Source of the DNA: Verrucomicrobiia bacterium
GTDB taxonomy: Bacteria; Verrucomicrobiota; Verrucomicrobiia; Opitutales; Opitutaceae
Assembly: GCA_011525695.1 (NCBI GenBank)
Contig: WYBX01000036.1
Coordinates: forward strand, 1-40,660
Length of the DNA: 40,660 nucleotides
Direction of reading: 5' to 3'
The stretch's first letter is position 1. Each line of letters starts with the position of its first letter. Of the stretch, positions 9,005 to 16,374 are shown in pieces. The translations under genes were made by a program, and so were the position numbers. The notes beneath the pieces are model-generated. The model was not told where the DNA came from. It did no database searches and saw nothing but the letters and a program-made list of their open reading frames with translations.

Positions 9005-10630
9005 ATGTCCGAGCATTCCACGAATGTCGCGGCCGGTGCTGCCACATCCTACGACCAGGCCCCGTATCCGAGTTCCGCCTTCCCGCAGACCCAGCCGAAT
9101 CGGCTGGCCGCGATGGCACGACTGTTTGGCGTGGCCGCGGCTTCGCCCGCGACCGCCCGCGTGCTCGAACTGGGCTGTGCGGACGGATCGAATCTGCTGC
9201 CGATGGCGGATCGATCGCCCCAGGCGAGCTTTCTGGGGATCGATGCCTCGACCGTTCAGATCGCCGCCGGGCAGGCGGCGATTGCCGCTGCCGGGTTGGA
9301 AAATGTCGAGCTGCGGACGCAGGACATTTTGAATTTTCCCGCCGACGCGGGAAAATTCGACTACATCATCGCGCACGACGTCTTCTCGCTGGTGGCCGAA
9401 CCGGTGCGCGAGAAGATCCTCCAGATCTGTGAGGCGCATCTGTCGGAGAATGGCGTCGCCTATATCAGCTACAATGCGCTTCCCGGCTGGAACATGCGGC
9501 GCTCGCTGCGCGACATGGTCCTCTTCCATACCGCGGGAATCACGGACGCCAAAGCCAGGGTCGGGCAGGCGCGCGCGCTGCTTCACTTCCTCGCCCAGTC
9601 CGTGCCGACGGAAAACAATGCGTACGGCCTTCTGCTCAAGAACGAATCCGAGAACATGGGCAGGCAGCCGGACAACTCGCTGCTCCACGACATCCTGGAG
9701 GAGCAGAATGCCCCGCTTTATTTCCATCAGTTCCTTGCCCGTGCGGGACGCGCCGGCCTGCAGTACCTGGGCGAGCCGAGCCTGCCCCACATGCTCGCCG
9801 CCAATTTCCCGGAAACGGTGCGTGACACCCTCGCCCGGGTTGGCACCAACATCGTCGCGCAGGAGCAGTACATGGATTTCCTCCGCAACCGGGTGTCGCG
9901 GCAAACCCTGCTTTGCCGGGCGGCCGTGACCGTGAAGCGCCAGGTGTCGGCCGGCAGCATGAAGAGTTTCGCGTTCCATTCGCTCATCCGGCCACCGCAG
10001 GGCCCGGTCGACCTCGCGTTCGGGCAGTCGGCATCCTTCGTCGCCAGCAATGGGCTTTCGATCAACGTGACCGACACCTTCCTGAAGGCGGCGCTGGCTG
10101 CACTGGCAAGCCACGCGGGACGGGCGGTGCCGTATCAGACGCTGCTCGCGGAATCGCGCGCCGCCTCGCGCAAGGTGATGGGAGCGGTCCCGGCGAATCG
10201 CGACGAAATCGACGAGGCGACGCTGCAGACCAACCTGCTCAATCTGTATTCGAAGGGATTTGTCGAATTGCACGCCGAACCCGTCGACTCGAGTGCCCGG
10301 GTGCCGGACCGGCCGGCTGTTTCAGCGCTGACCCGGCATCAAGCCATCCAGGGCCGGAGCCTGGTGAACAGGCTGCATTATACCGTGCCGGTGGACGTGC
10401 TGGGGCGGCATATCGTCTCGCTTTGCGACGGCACGCGCAACCGCGAACAAATCCTGGCGGCGCTCGCACAATTGGCTGTCGATGGAAAGATCAAGGTGAC
10501 CGAGAACAACCAACCGGTCACCGAGCCAGAGGCACTTCAGCGGATCCTGGGCCCGCAGCTTGACACGGTGATCGGGGCGCTCGCGCGAACCGGATTCTTC
10601 GCCCCCCAACCCGGCCAAGCCGGCACGTGA
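9005..10630 (+). CDS. Methyltransferase with regulatory region, second of the tandem pair
   Basis: 541 residues, collinear with the preceding gene's product: both start with a short Ser/Ala-rich stretch, then YPSS.FPQ..PNRLAAMA.LFG, and motif I VLELGCADGSNL falls at about 53-64. The middle regulatory region (ARALLHFLAQSVPTENNAYG; AQEQYMDFLRNRVSRQTLLC) is strongly conserved, while the C-terminal third is more diverged. It is probably a duplicate that has specialised on another site or methylation state. The ATG at 9005 follows family A repeats. The two genes may be co-transcribed across 239 bases, since no terminator was seen between them. Target unknown. Confidence 0.8.
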   Translation: MSEHSTNVAAGAATSYDQAPYPSSAFPQTQPNRLAAMARLFGVAAASPATARVLELGCADGSNLLPMADRSPQASFLGIDASTVQIAAGQAAIAAAGLENVELRTQDILNFPADAGKFDYIIAHDVFSLVAEPVREKILQICEAHLSENGVAYISYNALPGWNMRRSLRDMVLFHTAGITDAKARVGQARALLHFLAQSVPTENNAYGLLLKNESENMGRQPDNSLLHDILEEQNAPLYFHQFLARAGRAGLQYLGEPSLPHMLAANFPETVRDTLARVGTNIVAQEQYMDFLRNRVSRQTLLCRAAVTVKRQVSAGSMKSFAFHSLIRPPQGPVDLAFGQSASFVASNGLSINVTDTFLKAALAALASHAGRAVPYQTLLAESRAASRKVMGAVPANRDEIDEATLQTNLLNLYSKGFVELHAEPVDSSARVPDRPAVSALTRHQAIQGRSLVNRLHYTVPVDVLGRHIVSLCDGTRNREQILAALAQLAVDGKIKVTENNQPVTEPEALQRILGPQLDTVIGALARTGFFAPQPGQAGT

Positions 10631-10735
10631 AGTTTGGGGTGGAAATCGGAGCGGGTAAGTTGTCGCGGGGGTGGTGTCACGGCCGGGCTGGTTTGCGCCG
10701 GGCGGATCGCCAGGCGGGGGAATTGCGGCCAGCTC

Positions 10736-10796
10736 CCCTGATTGGTTCGGCGATTGGCCAGCTGATTTCTTTTCCAAACCTTCCGGGACCTTTTGC
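10736..10796. repeat. Family J repeat, copy 1
   Basis: 61 bases starting CCCTGATTGGTTCGGCGATT. By eye it matches 14462-14522 at 56 of 61 positions, the first 39 or so being identical. Function unknown. Confidence 0.8.
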
Positions 10797-10877
10797 TCAA
10801 GCATTCCGGACCCACTGACCACTCGACCCGCTGCCAGGAATGGCCCGTCGATTGATTCTTCCAAGACCGGCAGGCAT

Positions 10878-10961
10878 TTGACCGCAGATAGCGCAGATGT
10901 CGCGGATAAAGGCAGGGACGCGTCGGTCCATCCGCGCCATCTCCGTAATCTGCGGTTAATT
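10878..10961. repeat. Family D palindromic repeat, copy 1
   Basis: About 84 bases with inverted ends, GACCGCAGATAGCGCAGAT and ATCTGCGGTTAA. It is the reverse orientation of the copy at 28115-28197 and shares the central TAAAGGCAGG segment. Confidence 0.7.
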
Positions 10962-10991
10962 TCTGGGCTAATCGGACGGATTTGCACGGGA

Positions 10992-11035
10992 TTGACTCTG
11001 TGTCCTCTGGTCCGGCCTCTGTGCGCTCTGTGACC
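10992..11035. repeat. Family E repeat, partial copy
   Basis: GACTCTGTGTCCTCTGGTCC... to GTGCGCTCTGTG matches one end of the roughly 170-base family E element seen in full at 26281-26450 and 29865-30038. Only this half is present. Confidence 0.55.
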
Positions 11036-11105
11036 CAACGATTGGGGCACGTGCGTAATGAGAGGGACGACCATCCGCGTGGTCGCTGGTGCAGAACGCC
11101 TTTTT

Positions 11106-11978
11106 TCAACACCGGAAATGCCCGTTCCGGAAGAACAGCGGCCCGCCCAGCCGGCGGCGGGCGAGGACGTAGGGCCACCAGGCGAGCCGGTACATCCGCT
11201 TATCCTTTCGTCCGGGCAGCAGCCGGGCCCAGCGGGAGCCTGATTCGTCGCGCCAGTAACGCAGCTGCTGCTCCCACCAGTTCCGGCCGCAGTAGCCGAG
11301 GTGCCGCCACTGCATCCGGCGGATCTCGCGGAAGATGAGCCCCCGAGCCCGCGCGGTCTTGGTGCCCCTGTGCTCCCGCGAACCCGCCAGGAATTCCGGC
11401 AGATGGTGGAATCGTGCCCCGCCAATCATCAGCCGGATCCAGAATTCATAATCGAACGTGTGATCGTAGTCCGGATCAAACCAGCCGAACCGTTCGTGGA
11501 CCCTCCGGCGCCAGAACGTCGCCGGCTGGCACAGGAAGCAGTGCTGGATCAGCGCCTCGGGATCCCACGGCAGCGTCGGGTATTCCCGCGTGGTTGCGCC
11601 GGTTTCATCGATCCACCACGCCCGGCCGTAGACGACATCGATTTCAGGATTCGATGCGAACACGGACGCGACCTGCGCCAGCGCACCGGGTAGGAGCACA
11701 TCGTCGCTGTTCAGGAAACCACAGATTTCCCCGGGCAGCTCCTGCAGCCCCGCGTTGACCGCCCGAACCTGGCCGCCATCGGGCCCGGTGCGCCAGCGAA
11801 GCCGGTCGCCATAGGATTTCAGTACGTCGAGCGAGCCGTCGGTCGAGCCGCCATCCCGCACCTCATGATGAAAGGTGACGCCGGATTGCGTCAGCACGCT
11901 GTCGAGGCAGGGCCGGAGATAGGGCGCCTGGTTGAGTGACGGAGTGACGAGCGCGAAGGTGGCAGCCGGCATCGGCAT
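11106..11978 (-). CDS. Family 2 glycosyltransferase
   Basis: 290 residues with a GT-A fold. N-terminal strand TFALVTPSLNQAPYL, DGGSTDGSLDVL at 42-53, GQVRAVNAGL at about 69-78 and the metal-binding SDD in CGFLNSDDVLLPGAL at 91-93 are all present. HCFLCQPATFWRR and FDYEFWIRL are typical of the SpsA-like group that adds sugars to surface polysaccharides. It should work on the cytoplasmic face on a lipid-linked glycan. The ATG at 11978 is preceded by AGGGAG at a good distance; a TTG at 11996 is less likely. It starts the minus-strand glycan block but is separated from its neighbours by repeats, so it probably has its own transcript. Donor sugar unknown. Confidence 0.88.
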   Translation of the reverse strand: MPMPAATFALVTPSLNQAPYLRPCLDSVLTQSGVTFHHEVRDGGSTDGSLDVLKSYGDRLRWRTGPDGGQVRAVNAGLQELPGEICGFLNSDDVLLPGALAQVASVFASNPEIDVVYGRAWWIDETGATTREYPTLPWDPEALIQHCFLCQPATFWRRRVHERFGWFDPDYDHTFDYEFWIRLMIGGARFHHLPEFLAGSREHRGTKTARARGLIFREIRRMQWRHLGYCGRNWWEQQLRYWRDESGSRWARLLPGRKDKRMYRLAWWPYVLARRRLGGPLFFRNGHFRC

Positions 11979-12027
11979 CCCAGTTGCTCCCTGCAACGCG
12001 CGATCGGGTCAACGGTGCATTTTGTGA

Positions 12028-12111
12028 ACCTGAAATGCTGAAACCTGAAGCCTGCGCGTGCGGCCCGGGCAAGTTGGCCATTTCAGGTTTCAGCTTTCAG
12101 CTCTCAGCTTT
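12028..12111. repeat. Family I palindromic repeat
   Basis: CCTGAAATGCTGAAACCTGAAG faces TTTCAGGTTTCAGCTTTCAG about 30 bases on; both arms are built from a repeated CTGAAA unit. It fills the gap between the GT2 gene and the small gene at 12128. Confidence 0.65.
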
Positions 12112-12127
12112 CCCGGGAGCCTGTCCC

Positions 12128-12358
12128 TTATGCCGCCCGCCGCCGGCGGCGGAGGTGCTCGACGCCGGTTACATGGTACGGCATTGCCATGGCGAACTCG
12201 TCGTCCGCCTCACCCTCCCAAATTATCCGGCCCTTGGGCGAAAGCGTGAGAAAATCCGGATGACGTACCGGAAGTTTCCGGCCGTCACTCAAACACAATA
12301 CGAACGGCTTGAACGGAGCCGCCGCGAGGAGTTCGCGCAGCATTGCAATGGGATCCAT
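12128..12358 (-). CDS. Small conserved hypothetical protein
   Basis: 76 residues. The pattern MLRELLAAAPFKPFVLCLSD, GRKLPVRHPDF, then PKGRIIW and YHVTGVEHL matches a family of small proteins of unknown function that I recognise as common in Verrucomicrobia and Planctomycetes: P-F-PF-hydrophobic-DGR, V-HPD, and a final V-x-G/I-E-x-L. It lacks membrane segments and a signal peptide. The ATG at 12358 was chosen because the family normally starts just before the LRELL helix; an ATG at 12376 adds six residues. The C-terminus RRRRRAA is GC-rich and may be variable. Neighbours give no functional clue. Confidence 0.6.
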   Translation of the reverse strand: MDPIAMLRELLAAAPFKPFVLCLSDGRKLPVRHPDFLTLSPKGRIIWEGEADDEFAMAMPYHVTGVEHLRRRRRAA

Positions 12359-12456
12359 GATGAAATCGTAACGCATCGCCCGCCGGGCACAAGTTCGTGG
12401 GCGACGAATTCAGGGTATAACTCTGGGATTTGGATCCACATGGGCAGTCGGGCTTC

Positions 12457-12558
12457 AATCCCCGAGCCCCGGGTTTTGAACAGGAGGAAAGCCAAGCCAA
12501 TGCCGAGGAATGTGGGCTTTTCCGAGCCTCTGGCCGACCTCGGATCTGCTCCTGTTTA
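12457..12558. repeat. Family C palindrome, copy 1
   Basis: Core TTGAACAGGAGG... to GCTCCTGTTTAG, with inner arms GCCGAGGAA and CCGACCTCGG. The outer arm AATCCCCGAGCCCCGGG precedes the core. It lies left of the GxxExxY gene. Confidence 0.85.
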
Positions 12559-12574
12559 GAGTATTGAGGCGCTC

Positions 12575-12692
12575 GGATTCCCAGGCAATTGAACAGGAAT
12601 AAAACCAAGGCGGAGGAGCCGAGGAATGTGACTTTCTCCGACCTCTGGCCGACCTCGGATTGACTCCTGTTCAAAATCGGGGTCTGGAGATG
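12575..12692. repeat. Family C palindrome, copy 2
   Basis: Core TTGAACAGGAATAAAACC to GACTCCTGTTCAA (12589-12674) with outer arms GGATTCCCAGGC and ATCGGGGTCTGG. It is in tandem with copy 1 through a short linker that is similar to the one between copies 3 and 4. Confidence 0.85.
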
Positions 12693-12780
12693 GACCCCGA
12701 TTCACCTCCAGGACCTGTCACCCTTAAATTGGGTATTCCGCGAGATTGCCTCAAAGAGGACCGCCAGAAAATAGAGGTGA

Positions 12781-13182
12781 ATGCATCCATTGTTCGTCAC
12801 GGCTGACGAATTGACGAAGGACATCATCGGGGCAGCAATCGAGGTCCATCGAGACAAAGGCCCCGGCTTGCTCGAGCCGATTTATGAATGGTGTTTACTG
12901 TGTGAACTTCAGCTCCGGAGGTTCATTACCGAGAACCAGCAGGCGGTCCTGATAACCTACAAGGGTTTCACGCGAGAAGAACCGTTGCGATTCGACGTCC
13001 TGGTTGAGCAATGTGTTCTGGTCGAAGCAAAGTCTGTCGCCAAGATTCTGCCGATCCATCAAGCTCAGCTTTTGAGCTACATGAAGTTGCTAGATGTGCC
13101 GATCGGGTTGCTGATCAATTTCAACGTCATCAGACTCGCGGACGGCGTACACCGATTGGTACTGCCTGGAGCCAATTCATGA
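12781..13182 (+). CDS. GxxExxY protein, PD-(D/E)XK nuclease-like (first copy)
   Basis: 133 residues, full length for the GxxExxY family. The name motif is GPGLLEPIYE (about 27-36), after LTKDIIGAAIEVHRDK. Then FDVLVEQCVLVEAKSV carries the D...E-x-K arrangement of the PD-(D/E)XK nuclease fold, and HQAQLLSYMKLLDVPIGLLI fits the following helix and strand. The family is common and multi-copy in Verrucomicrobia; its role is not established. AGAGGTGA abuts the ATG. Two family C palindromes lie immediately on each side. That layout resembles RAYT genes between REP sequences, so an activity on the palindromes is a reasonable hypothesis. A restriction or repair role is also possible. Confidence 0.85.
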   Translation: MHPLFVTADELTKDIIGAAIEVHRDKGPGLLEPIYEWCLLCELQLRRFITENQQAVLITYKGFTREEPLRFDVLVEQCVLVEAKSVAKILPIHQAQLLSYMKLLDVPIGLLINFNVIRLADGVHRLVLPGANS

Positions 13183-13189
13183 CAAATGC

Positions 13190-13279
13190 GATCCCCAAGC
13201 CATTGAACAGGAGAAATACCAAGGAAAAGCCGACGGTTTTCTCCGACCTCTGACCGACCTCGGCTCGACTCCTGTTCAA
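13190..13279. repeat. Family C palindrome, copy 3
   Basis: GATCCCCAAGCC, TTGAACAGGAGAAATACC ... CTCGACTCCTGTTCAA. It begins eight bases after the GxxExxY stop codon. Confidence 0.85.
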
Positions 13280-13293
13280 ATGTTTGGCGGCTC

Positions 13294-13410
13294 GGATCCC
13301 CAGGCCGTTGAACAGGAGGAATACCAAGGAAAGGCCGAGGAATGTGGGTTTCTCGGACCTCTGGCCGACCTCGGCTCGACTCCTGTTCAAATCCGGGGGC
13401 TTGGGGGATT
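13294..13410. repeat. Family C palindrome, copy 4
   Basis: GGATCCCCAGGCCG, TTGAACAGGAGGAATACC ... GACTCCTGTTCAA, ATCCGGGGGCTTGGGGGATT. Outer arms and core are both well preserved. Its sequence is the closest relative of copy 3, so the pair may be a recent tandem duplication. Confidence 0.85.
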
Positions 13411-13431
13411 TGCTCAGAGGCTGCCGGGATT

Positions 13432-14190
13432 TCAGTCTTCAGGCTTTGGATCTTGCCGTCGTCGCAACAGGCAAAACTTTCCGGCGAAGTCGGCAGGCAA
13501 CGTGAACTCGTAACGGCCACCGGATCGCCCGAGGAATTCATCCAGCGCCGTCTTCACGCCGGTGGAAAAATAGTCGTAATCATCCACCACGATCCGGCCG
13601 TTCGGCGTCAGGTGCCGATCGAGATAGCCCAGTGTCTGCGCAATCGGCTCGTAGAAATCGAAATCGATGTACGCGAAGCAAACGCGTGCCGGTCCATCGC
13701 CTTCGCGAAGCGTTTCGTGCACGAACCCCGACTTGATTGTGAAACGTTCCGGCGAAAATCCGATCTGAGCCAGCCGGGTCTCGACCTCGGCCTGCTCGCA
13801 GCGCATCTCGCCCTCGTACCGCGCCATGCTGCCGAGCGCGAAGATGTCGTCCTTCAACTCGTCCTTCGGCGACGGCTTCGGCAATCCCCGAAAGGAGTCG
13901 TACAGCCAGAGGTGACTGCCAGTGGCGCGGATTTCATTCGCCAGGAGCGCGGAGGTCGCGCCCTGGGCCACGCCGAATTCGCAGACGTCGCCACCATCCT
14001 TCAACCCGGCGTGAAGCTCGTTCAGGAGGTACATTGCCTCGGAGATTCCCGTGCCGAGCAGCTTCGCGAGCAGTTCCGGCCTTCCGGGAATCTCGGGAAG
14101 TTGCGGGAAAAGGAGCGTCCGGAGCGCATCGTGCAACTCCCGCACCAGCGGCGGATATTTAAGGACGGTGTTGGGCTCGAGCGGAGACAT
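13432..14190 (-). CDS. TylF/macrocin O-methyltransferase-like enzyme
   Basis: 252 residues. SAM-binding DVCEFGVAQGATSALLANEI starts at about 68, then LYDSFRGLPKPSPKD (96-110), FAYIDFDFYEP (172-182) and metal-binding VVDDYDYFSTGVKTALDEF (201-219). These are hallmarks of the TylF family, which O-methylates sugars and other small hydroxylated substrates. In this locus it probably methylates a sugar residue of the exported glycan. The ATG at 14190 is preceded by GC-rich sequence without a clear Shine-Dalgarno site. The gene is isolated between family C repeats downstream and a simple-sequence repeat upstream. The specific hydroxyl methylated cannot be told from sequence. Confidence 0.88.
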   Translation of the reverse strand: MSPLEPNTVLKYPPLVRELHDALRTLLFPQLPEIPGRPELLAKLLGTGISEAMYLLNELHAGLKDGGDVCEFGVAQGATSALLANEIRATGSHLWLYDSFRGLPKPSPKDELKDDIFALGSMARYEGEMRCEQAEVETRLAQIGFSPERFTIKSGFVHETLREGDGPARVCFAYIDFDFYEPIAQTLGYLDRHLTPNGRIVVDDYDYFSTGVKTALDEFLGRSGGRYEFTLPADFAGKFCLLRRRQDPKPED

Positions 14191-14204
14191 TGCGGAAGAG
14201 GATC

Positions 14205-14335
14205 ATGGACCAGGGACGAAGGACCAGGGACCAGGGACTGAGCGGAGGACGGAGGACGGAAGACGGAGGACGGAGGACGGAGGACGGAGGACGGAGGAAG
14301 GAGGAAGGAGGACTGGCTGAGGACTAAGCAGGGGC
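14205..14335. repeat. Family H simple-sequence tract
   Basis: Degenerate tandem units GGACCAG followed by GGACGGA/GGAGGAC units, purine-rich on the plus strand. It lies directly upstream of the TylF-like start codon, so length changes could affect its promoter. A related pyrimidine-strand tract is at 28446-28500. Confidence 0.7.
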
Positions 14336-14461
14336 CAAGGTCAACGCTCAACGCCGACGGCGAAACGCTCAACGCTCAAGTGGGAGCCACCAGACCATCA
14401 ATCCACCAAGCCGTGGGAAAAATAATCTTCGACCAACCTGAAGACCAATCAAGCTCAGGTG

Positions 14462-14522
14462 CCCTGATTGGTTCGGCGATTGGCCAGCTGATTTCTTTTC
14501 TAAAACTTCCGGGGGTTTTTGC
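14462..14522. repeat. Family J repeat, copy 2
   Basis: Near-identical to 10736-10796 and in the same orientation. It ends in GGGGGTTTTTGC and runs into a family F palindrome. Confidence 0.8.
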
Positions 14523-14539
14523 CTCGAGCCTTCCCTGCC

Positions 14540-14633
14540 CGGAGGATGGCCACAAGAGGCTCAAAAGGCGCGGGACCAAGGCAGATGCTTGACGGCTCTT
14601 CTTGAGCCTCATGAGCCTTATGCGGCAATGGTC
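14540..14633. repeat. Family F palindrome, copy 1
   Basis: Left arm GGAGGATGGCCACAAGAGGC, TCAAAAGGCGC; right arm CTTGAGCCTCATGAGCCTTA, TGCGGCAATGGTCC. It is an imperfect palindrome of about 94 bases. Confidence 0.8.
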
Positions 14634-14651
14634 CTGGGTCGGCGGGATTTC

Positions 14652-14690
14652 CCCGGAGGATTTGCCGCAGGCGGCTCAAGAGGCGCGTTG
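14652..14690. repeat. Family F half element overlapping a gene end
   Basis: CCGGAGGATTTGCCGCAGGC, GGCTCAAGAGGCGC is a left arm with no matching right arm nearby. It encodes the last residues RAS and the TGA stop of the GT2 gene on the minus strand. Confidence 0.7.
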
Positions 14691-15635
14691 GGTTTTAGCC
14701 CACAACTCCGGGACGGATCTACCCACAGCGGCCACGTCGCGCTCATAACGCCGGACGATGTCATCGAACGAGCGCGGGCTGACGAGCTTCATGAACCGGC
14801 GATTCAGCGCATTCAGGATGCGCGCGCGCCATTCCCGGGCAAAGCGGCTCGAATCCGGTTGTGCGCCCCAGCGGGCTGCGTTGATCGTCTTGATCACATA
14901 CTCGAGCGAATAGATCCAGACGCAGCGGCGCGCCGGCACGATCGGCCCGGGACCTGGCGTGTTTGCCAGCACCGTCATAATCTCCCACCAGCGTCGGAGC
15001 CCGCCGGAGTTGGTCTTCGTCTGCGGGTGATCGCGGTTGGCGGCCAGGAAAAAGGGCAGCCGCTGTCCGCGCAGGCCGGCGGAGAAGAACCGCGTGAGCC
15101 ATTCGTAATCGAGGAACCAGCGCAGCCCGGTCCGGAGCGACCCGACGCGTTCGAGCACCCCGCGTCGCAGGAAGAGCGTGGGCTGGCAGATGTAATCGTG
15201 GGAAAAATAGAACCGCTCGCGGGTGCATTCCTCCGTGAAGAGATTCGGCGTCAGGATGGCACCGTGCTCGTCGATCTCGAGCGCGTCGCCGTACACGAAA
15301 TCGAGGGAGGGATCGGCAGTGAACGCAGTCTGCACGCGCGCAAATGCACCGGGCAGGTAGGTATCATCGGAATTCAACCACGCCACGATCTCCCCGCGGG
15401 CGAGCGCCATCCCCTCGTTGATAGCATCGGCCTGGCCCCGGTCGGGACGGCGATGCCAGATGATCCGTTCGCGATGGCGTTCAAGAATCTCCGCGGTGTC
15501 ATCGGTGGACATCGCATCCATCACGAGCACCTCGAGATTCGATATGCCCTGGTCGAAAATGCTCCGCAGCGCGGATTCGATCCACCGCCCGTGGTTGCGC
15601 GTCGGCATGACGATGGTGAAGGCGGGCGTGGTCAT
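14676..15635 (-). CDS. Family 2 glycosyltransferase
   Basis: 319 residues with the GT-A fold: FTIVMPTRNHGRWIESAL at 6-23, VMDAMSTDDT at 38-47, RGQADAINEGMALARGEIVA at 66-85 and metal-binding NSDD in WLNSDDTYLPGAF at 86-98. C-terminal YICQPTLFLRRGVLERVG and DYEWLTRF are like those of the GT2 at 11106, so the two may act in succession on the same glycan. It lacks membrane segments and is probably cytoplasmic and membrane-associated. The ATG at 15635 was used. The stop codon and last few residues lie in a family F repeat arm, so the native C-terminus may have been replaced. Flanking repeats separate it from both neighbours. Donor and acceptor unknown. Confidence 0.88.
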   Translation of the reverse strand: MTTPAFTIVMPTRNHGRWIESALRSIFDQGISNLEVLVMDAMSTDDTAEILERHRERIIWHRRPDRGQADAINEGMALARGEIVAWLNSDDTYLPGAFARVQTAFTADPSLDFVYGDALEIDEHGAILTPNLFTEECTRERFYFSHDYICQPTLFLRRGVLERVGSLRTGLRWFLDYEWLTRFFSAGLRGQRLPFFLAANRDHPQTKTNSGGLRRWWEIMTVLANTPGPGPIVPARRCVWIYSLEYVIKTINAARWGAQPDSSRFAREWRARILNALNRRFMKLVSPRSFDDIVRRYERDVAAVGRSVPELWAKTQRAS

Positions 15636-15649
15636 CCGGTTGGGAGCAG

Positions 15650-15797
15650 CCTCAGGAGCCTCGGCTCAAGAAACGCCAAAGGGATCGGATTCAATGGGCT
15701 GGCTCCTGTGCCTCCTGAGCCTTATGTGGCCGTTGTCCAACTGTGATTTCCCGGGAGCGCGGAATTGCCACAAGAGGCTCAAGAGGCGCATGAGGAT
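15650..15797. repeat. Family F palindromes, left of the second GxxExxY gene
   Basis: A diverged pair of arms, GCCTCAGGAGCCTCGGCTCA and TGCCTCCTGAGCCTTATGTG, is followed by a left half CCGGGAGCGCGGAATTGCCA, CAAGAGGCTCAAGAGGCGCA ending next to the stop codon of the GxxExxY gene. Confidence 0.7.
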
Positions 15798-15798
15798 A

Positions 15799-16203
15799 TC
15801 AGGCAGGTGGAATCGCATCGAAGTTGGCACTGAAGATGAATTTCTTGAACTGAATCACTGGCGATCCAAAATTAATCAACATCGCATGTTCGAGTCGTGA
15901 CGCACGGAGATAGCCGAGCACCTGTGCCGTGTGTTCGTCCACGAGCTGACGAACCGCCTTCAACTCGACCACGAGTTCATCCGCCACGAGCAGGTCGGCA
16001 AAAAAATCGCCCAGCAGAGTTTGGTCTTCATCATAGACGGAAATCGGGTGCTGCTGCCCCACGCGAACCCCTCGTTTGCGCAATCGGTTCGCGAGGGAGT
16101 TTTCGTATATTTTTTCAGTGTGCCCATGGCGCAGGAAGCGATGAGCGGCGAGTGATGTCTCGCGAATGATCGCACAGAGCTGGAGGATCTCGGATTCGTT
16201 CAT
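15799..16203 (-). CDS. GxxExxY protein, PD-(D/E)XK nuclease-like (second copy)
   Basis: 134 residues. The family motif appears as GHTEKIYEN (about 27-35), the variant of the second GxxExxY subgroup. GDFFADLLVADELVVELKAV supplies the D...E-x-K core of the PD-(D/E)XK fold, and EHTAQVLGYLRASRLEHAML is the following helix. It is clearly diverged from the copy at 12781 and on the other strand, so it is not a recent duplication. The ATG at 16203 is used. Family F palindromes lie on both sides: within two bases of the stop and about 70 bases beyond the start. Function not established. The parallel with the first copy, which sits between family C palindromes, suggests each protein is tied to its own repeat family. 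Confidence 0.85.
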   Translation of the reverse strand: MNESEILQLCAIIRETSLAAHRFLRHGHTEKIYENSLANRLRKRGVRVGQQHPISVYDEDQTLLGDFFADLLVADELVVELKAVRQLVDEHTAQVLGYLRASRLEHAMLINFGSPVIQFKKFIFSANFDAIPPA

Positions 16204-16270
16204 TACCAGTCGAGCGTCCGCAATTGCGCACCATCTTGCGACCTTTCGTTAATGCGGCACGCGGCTCTCG

Positions 16271-16358
16271 CCCAGAGGATTGCCGCAGAAGGCTCAAAAT
16301 GCGCAGGATCAAGGCCGAGGCTTTTTTGAGCCTCTTGAGCCTTTTGTGGCCAATGTCA
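16271..16358. repeat. Family F palindrome, copy 3
   Basis: CCAGAGGATTGCCGCAGAAG, GCTCAAAATGCGCAGG; right arm TTTTTTGAGCCTCTTGAGCC, TTTTGTGGCCAATGTC. Confidence 0.85.
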
Positions 16359-16374
16359 TGCTCTGCGGATTTTT

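Larger units (their letters stand above)
10631..11105. other. Intergenic region filled with repeats J, D and E
   Basis: 475 bases without a gene, between the convergent methyltransferase and GT2 genes. It contains one copy each of families J (10736-10796) and D (10878-10961) and half of family E (10992-11035), listed separately. No T-tailed terminator was recognised. Confidence 0.6.
12377..12780. other. Intergenic region with two family C palindromes
   Basis: 404 bases between divergently placed small genes. Two family C elements occupy 12457-12692. The remaining part before the GxxExxY start contains AGAGGTGA directly before its ATG. Confidence 0.6.
14191..14675. other. Intergenic region with families H, J and F
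   Basis: 485 bases without a gene. In order: a GGACCAG/GGAGGAC simple repeat, a short doubled AACGCTCAACGC segment near 14343-14377, an ACCAATCA...TGATTGGT inverted repeat at 14445-14473, family J copy 2, and family F palindromes. Confidence 0.6.

Noticed and set aside
13130..13390. Small peptides with recurring FLLFNGLGIRA-like segments
   Set aside because: These are chance translations of family C palindromes, which repeat the same words in several frames.
12457..13410. Regularly recurring repeats that might be a CRISPR array
   Set aside because: The repeats are themselves 80-100 base palindromes, only two in tandem on each side, with a gene between them; there are no short direct repeats with unique spacers and no cas genes.
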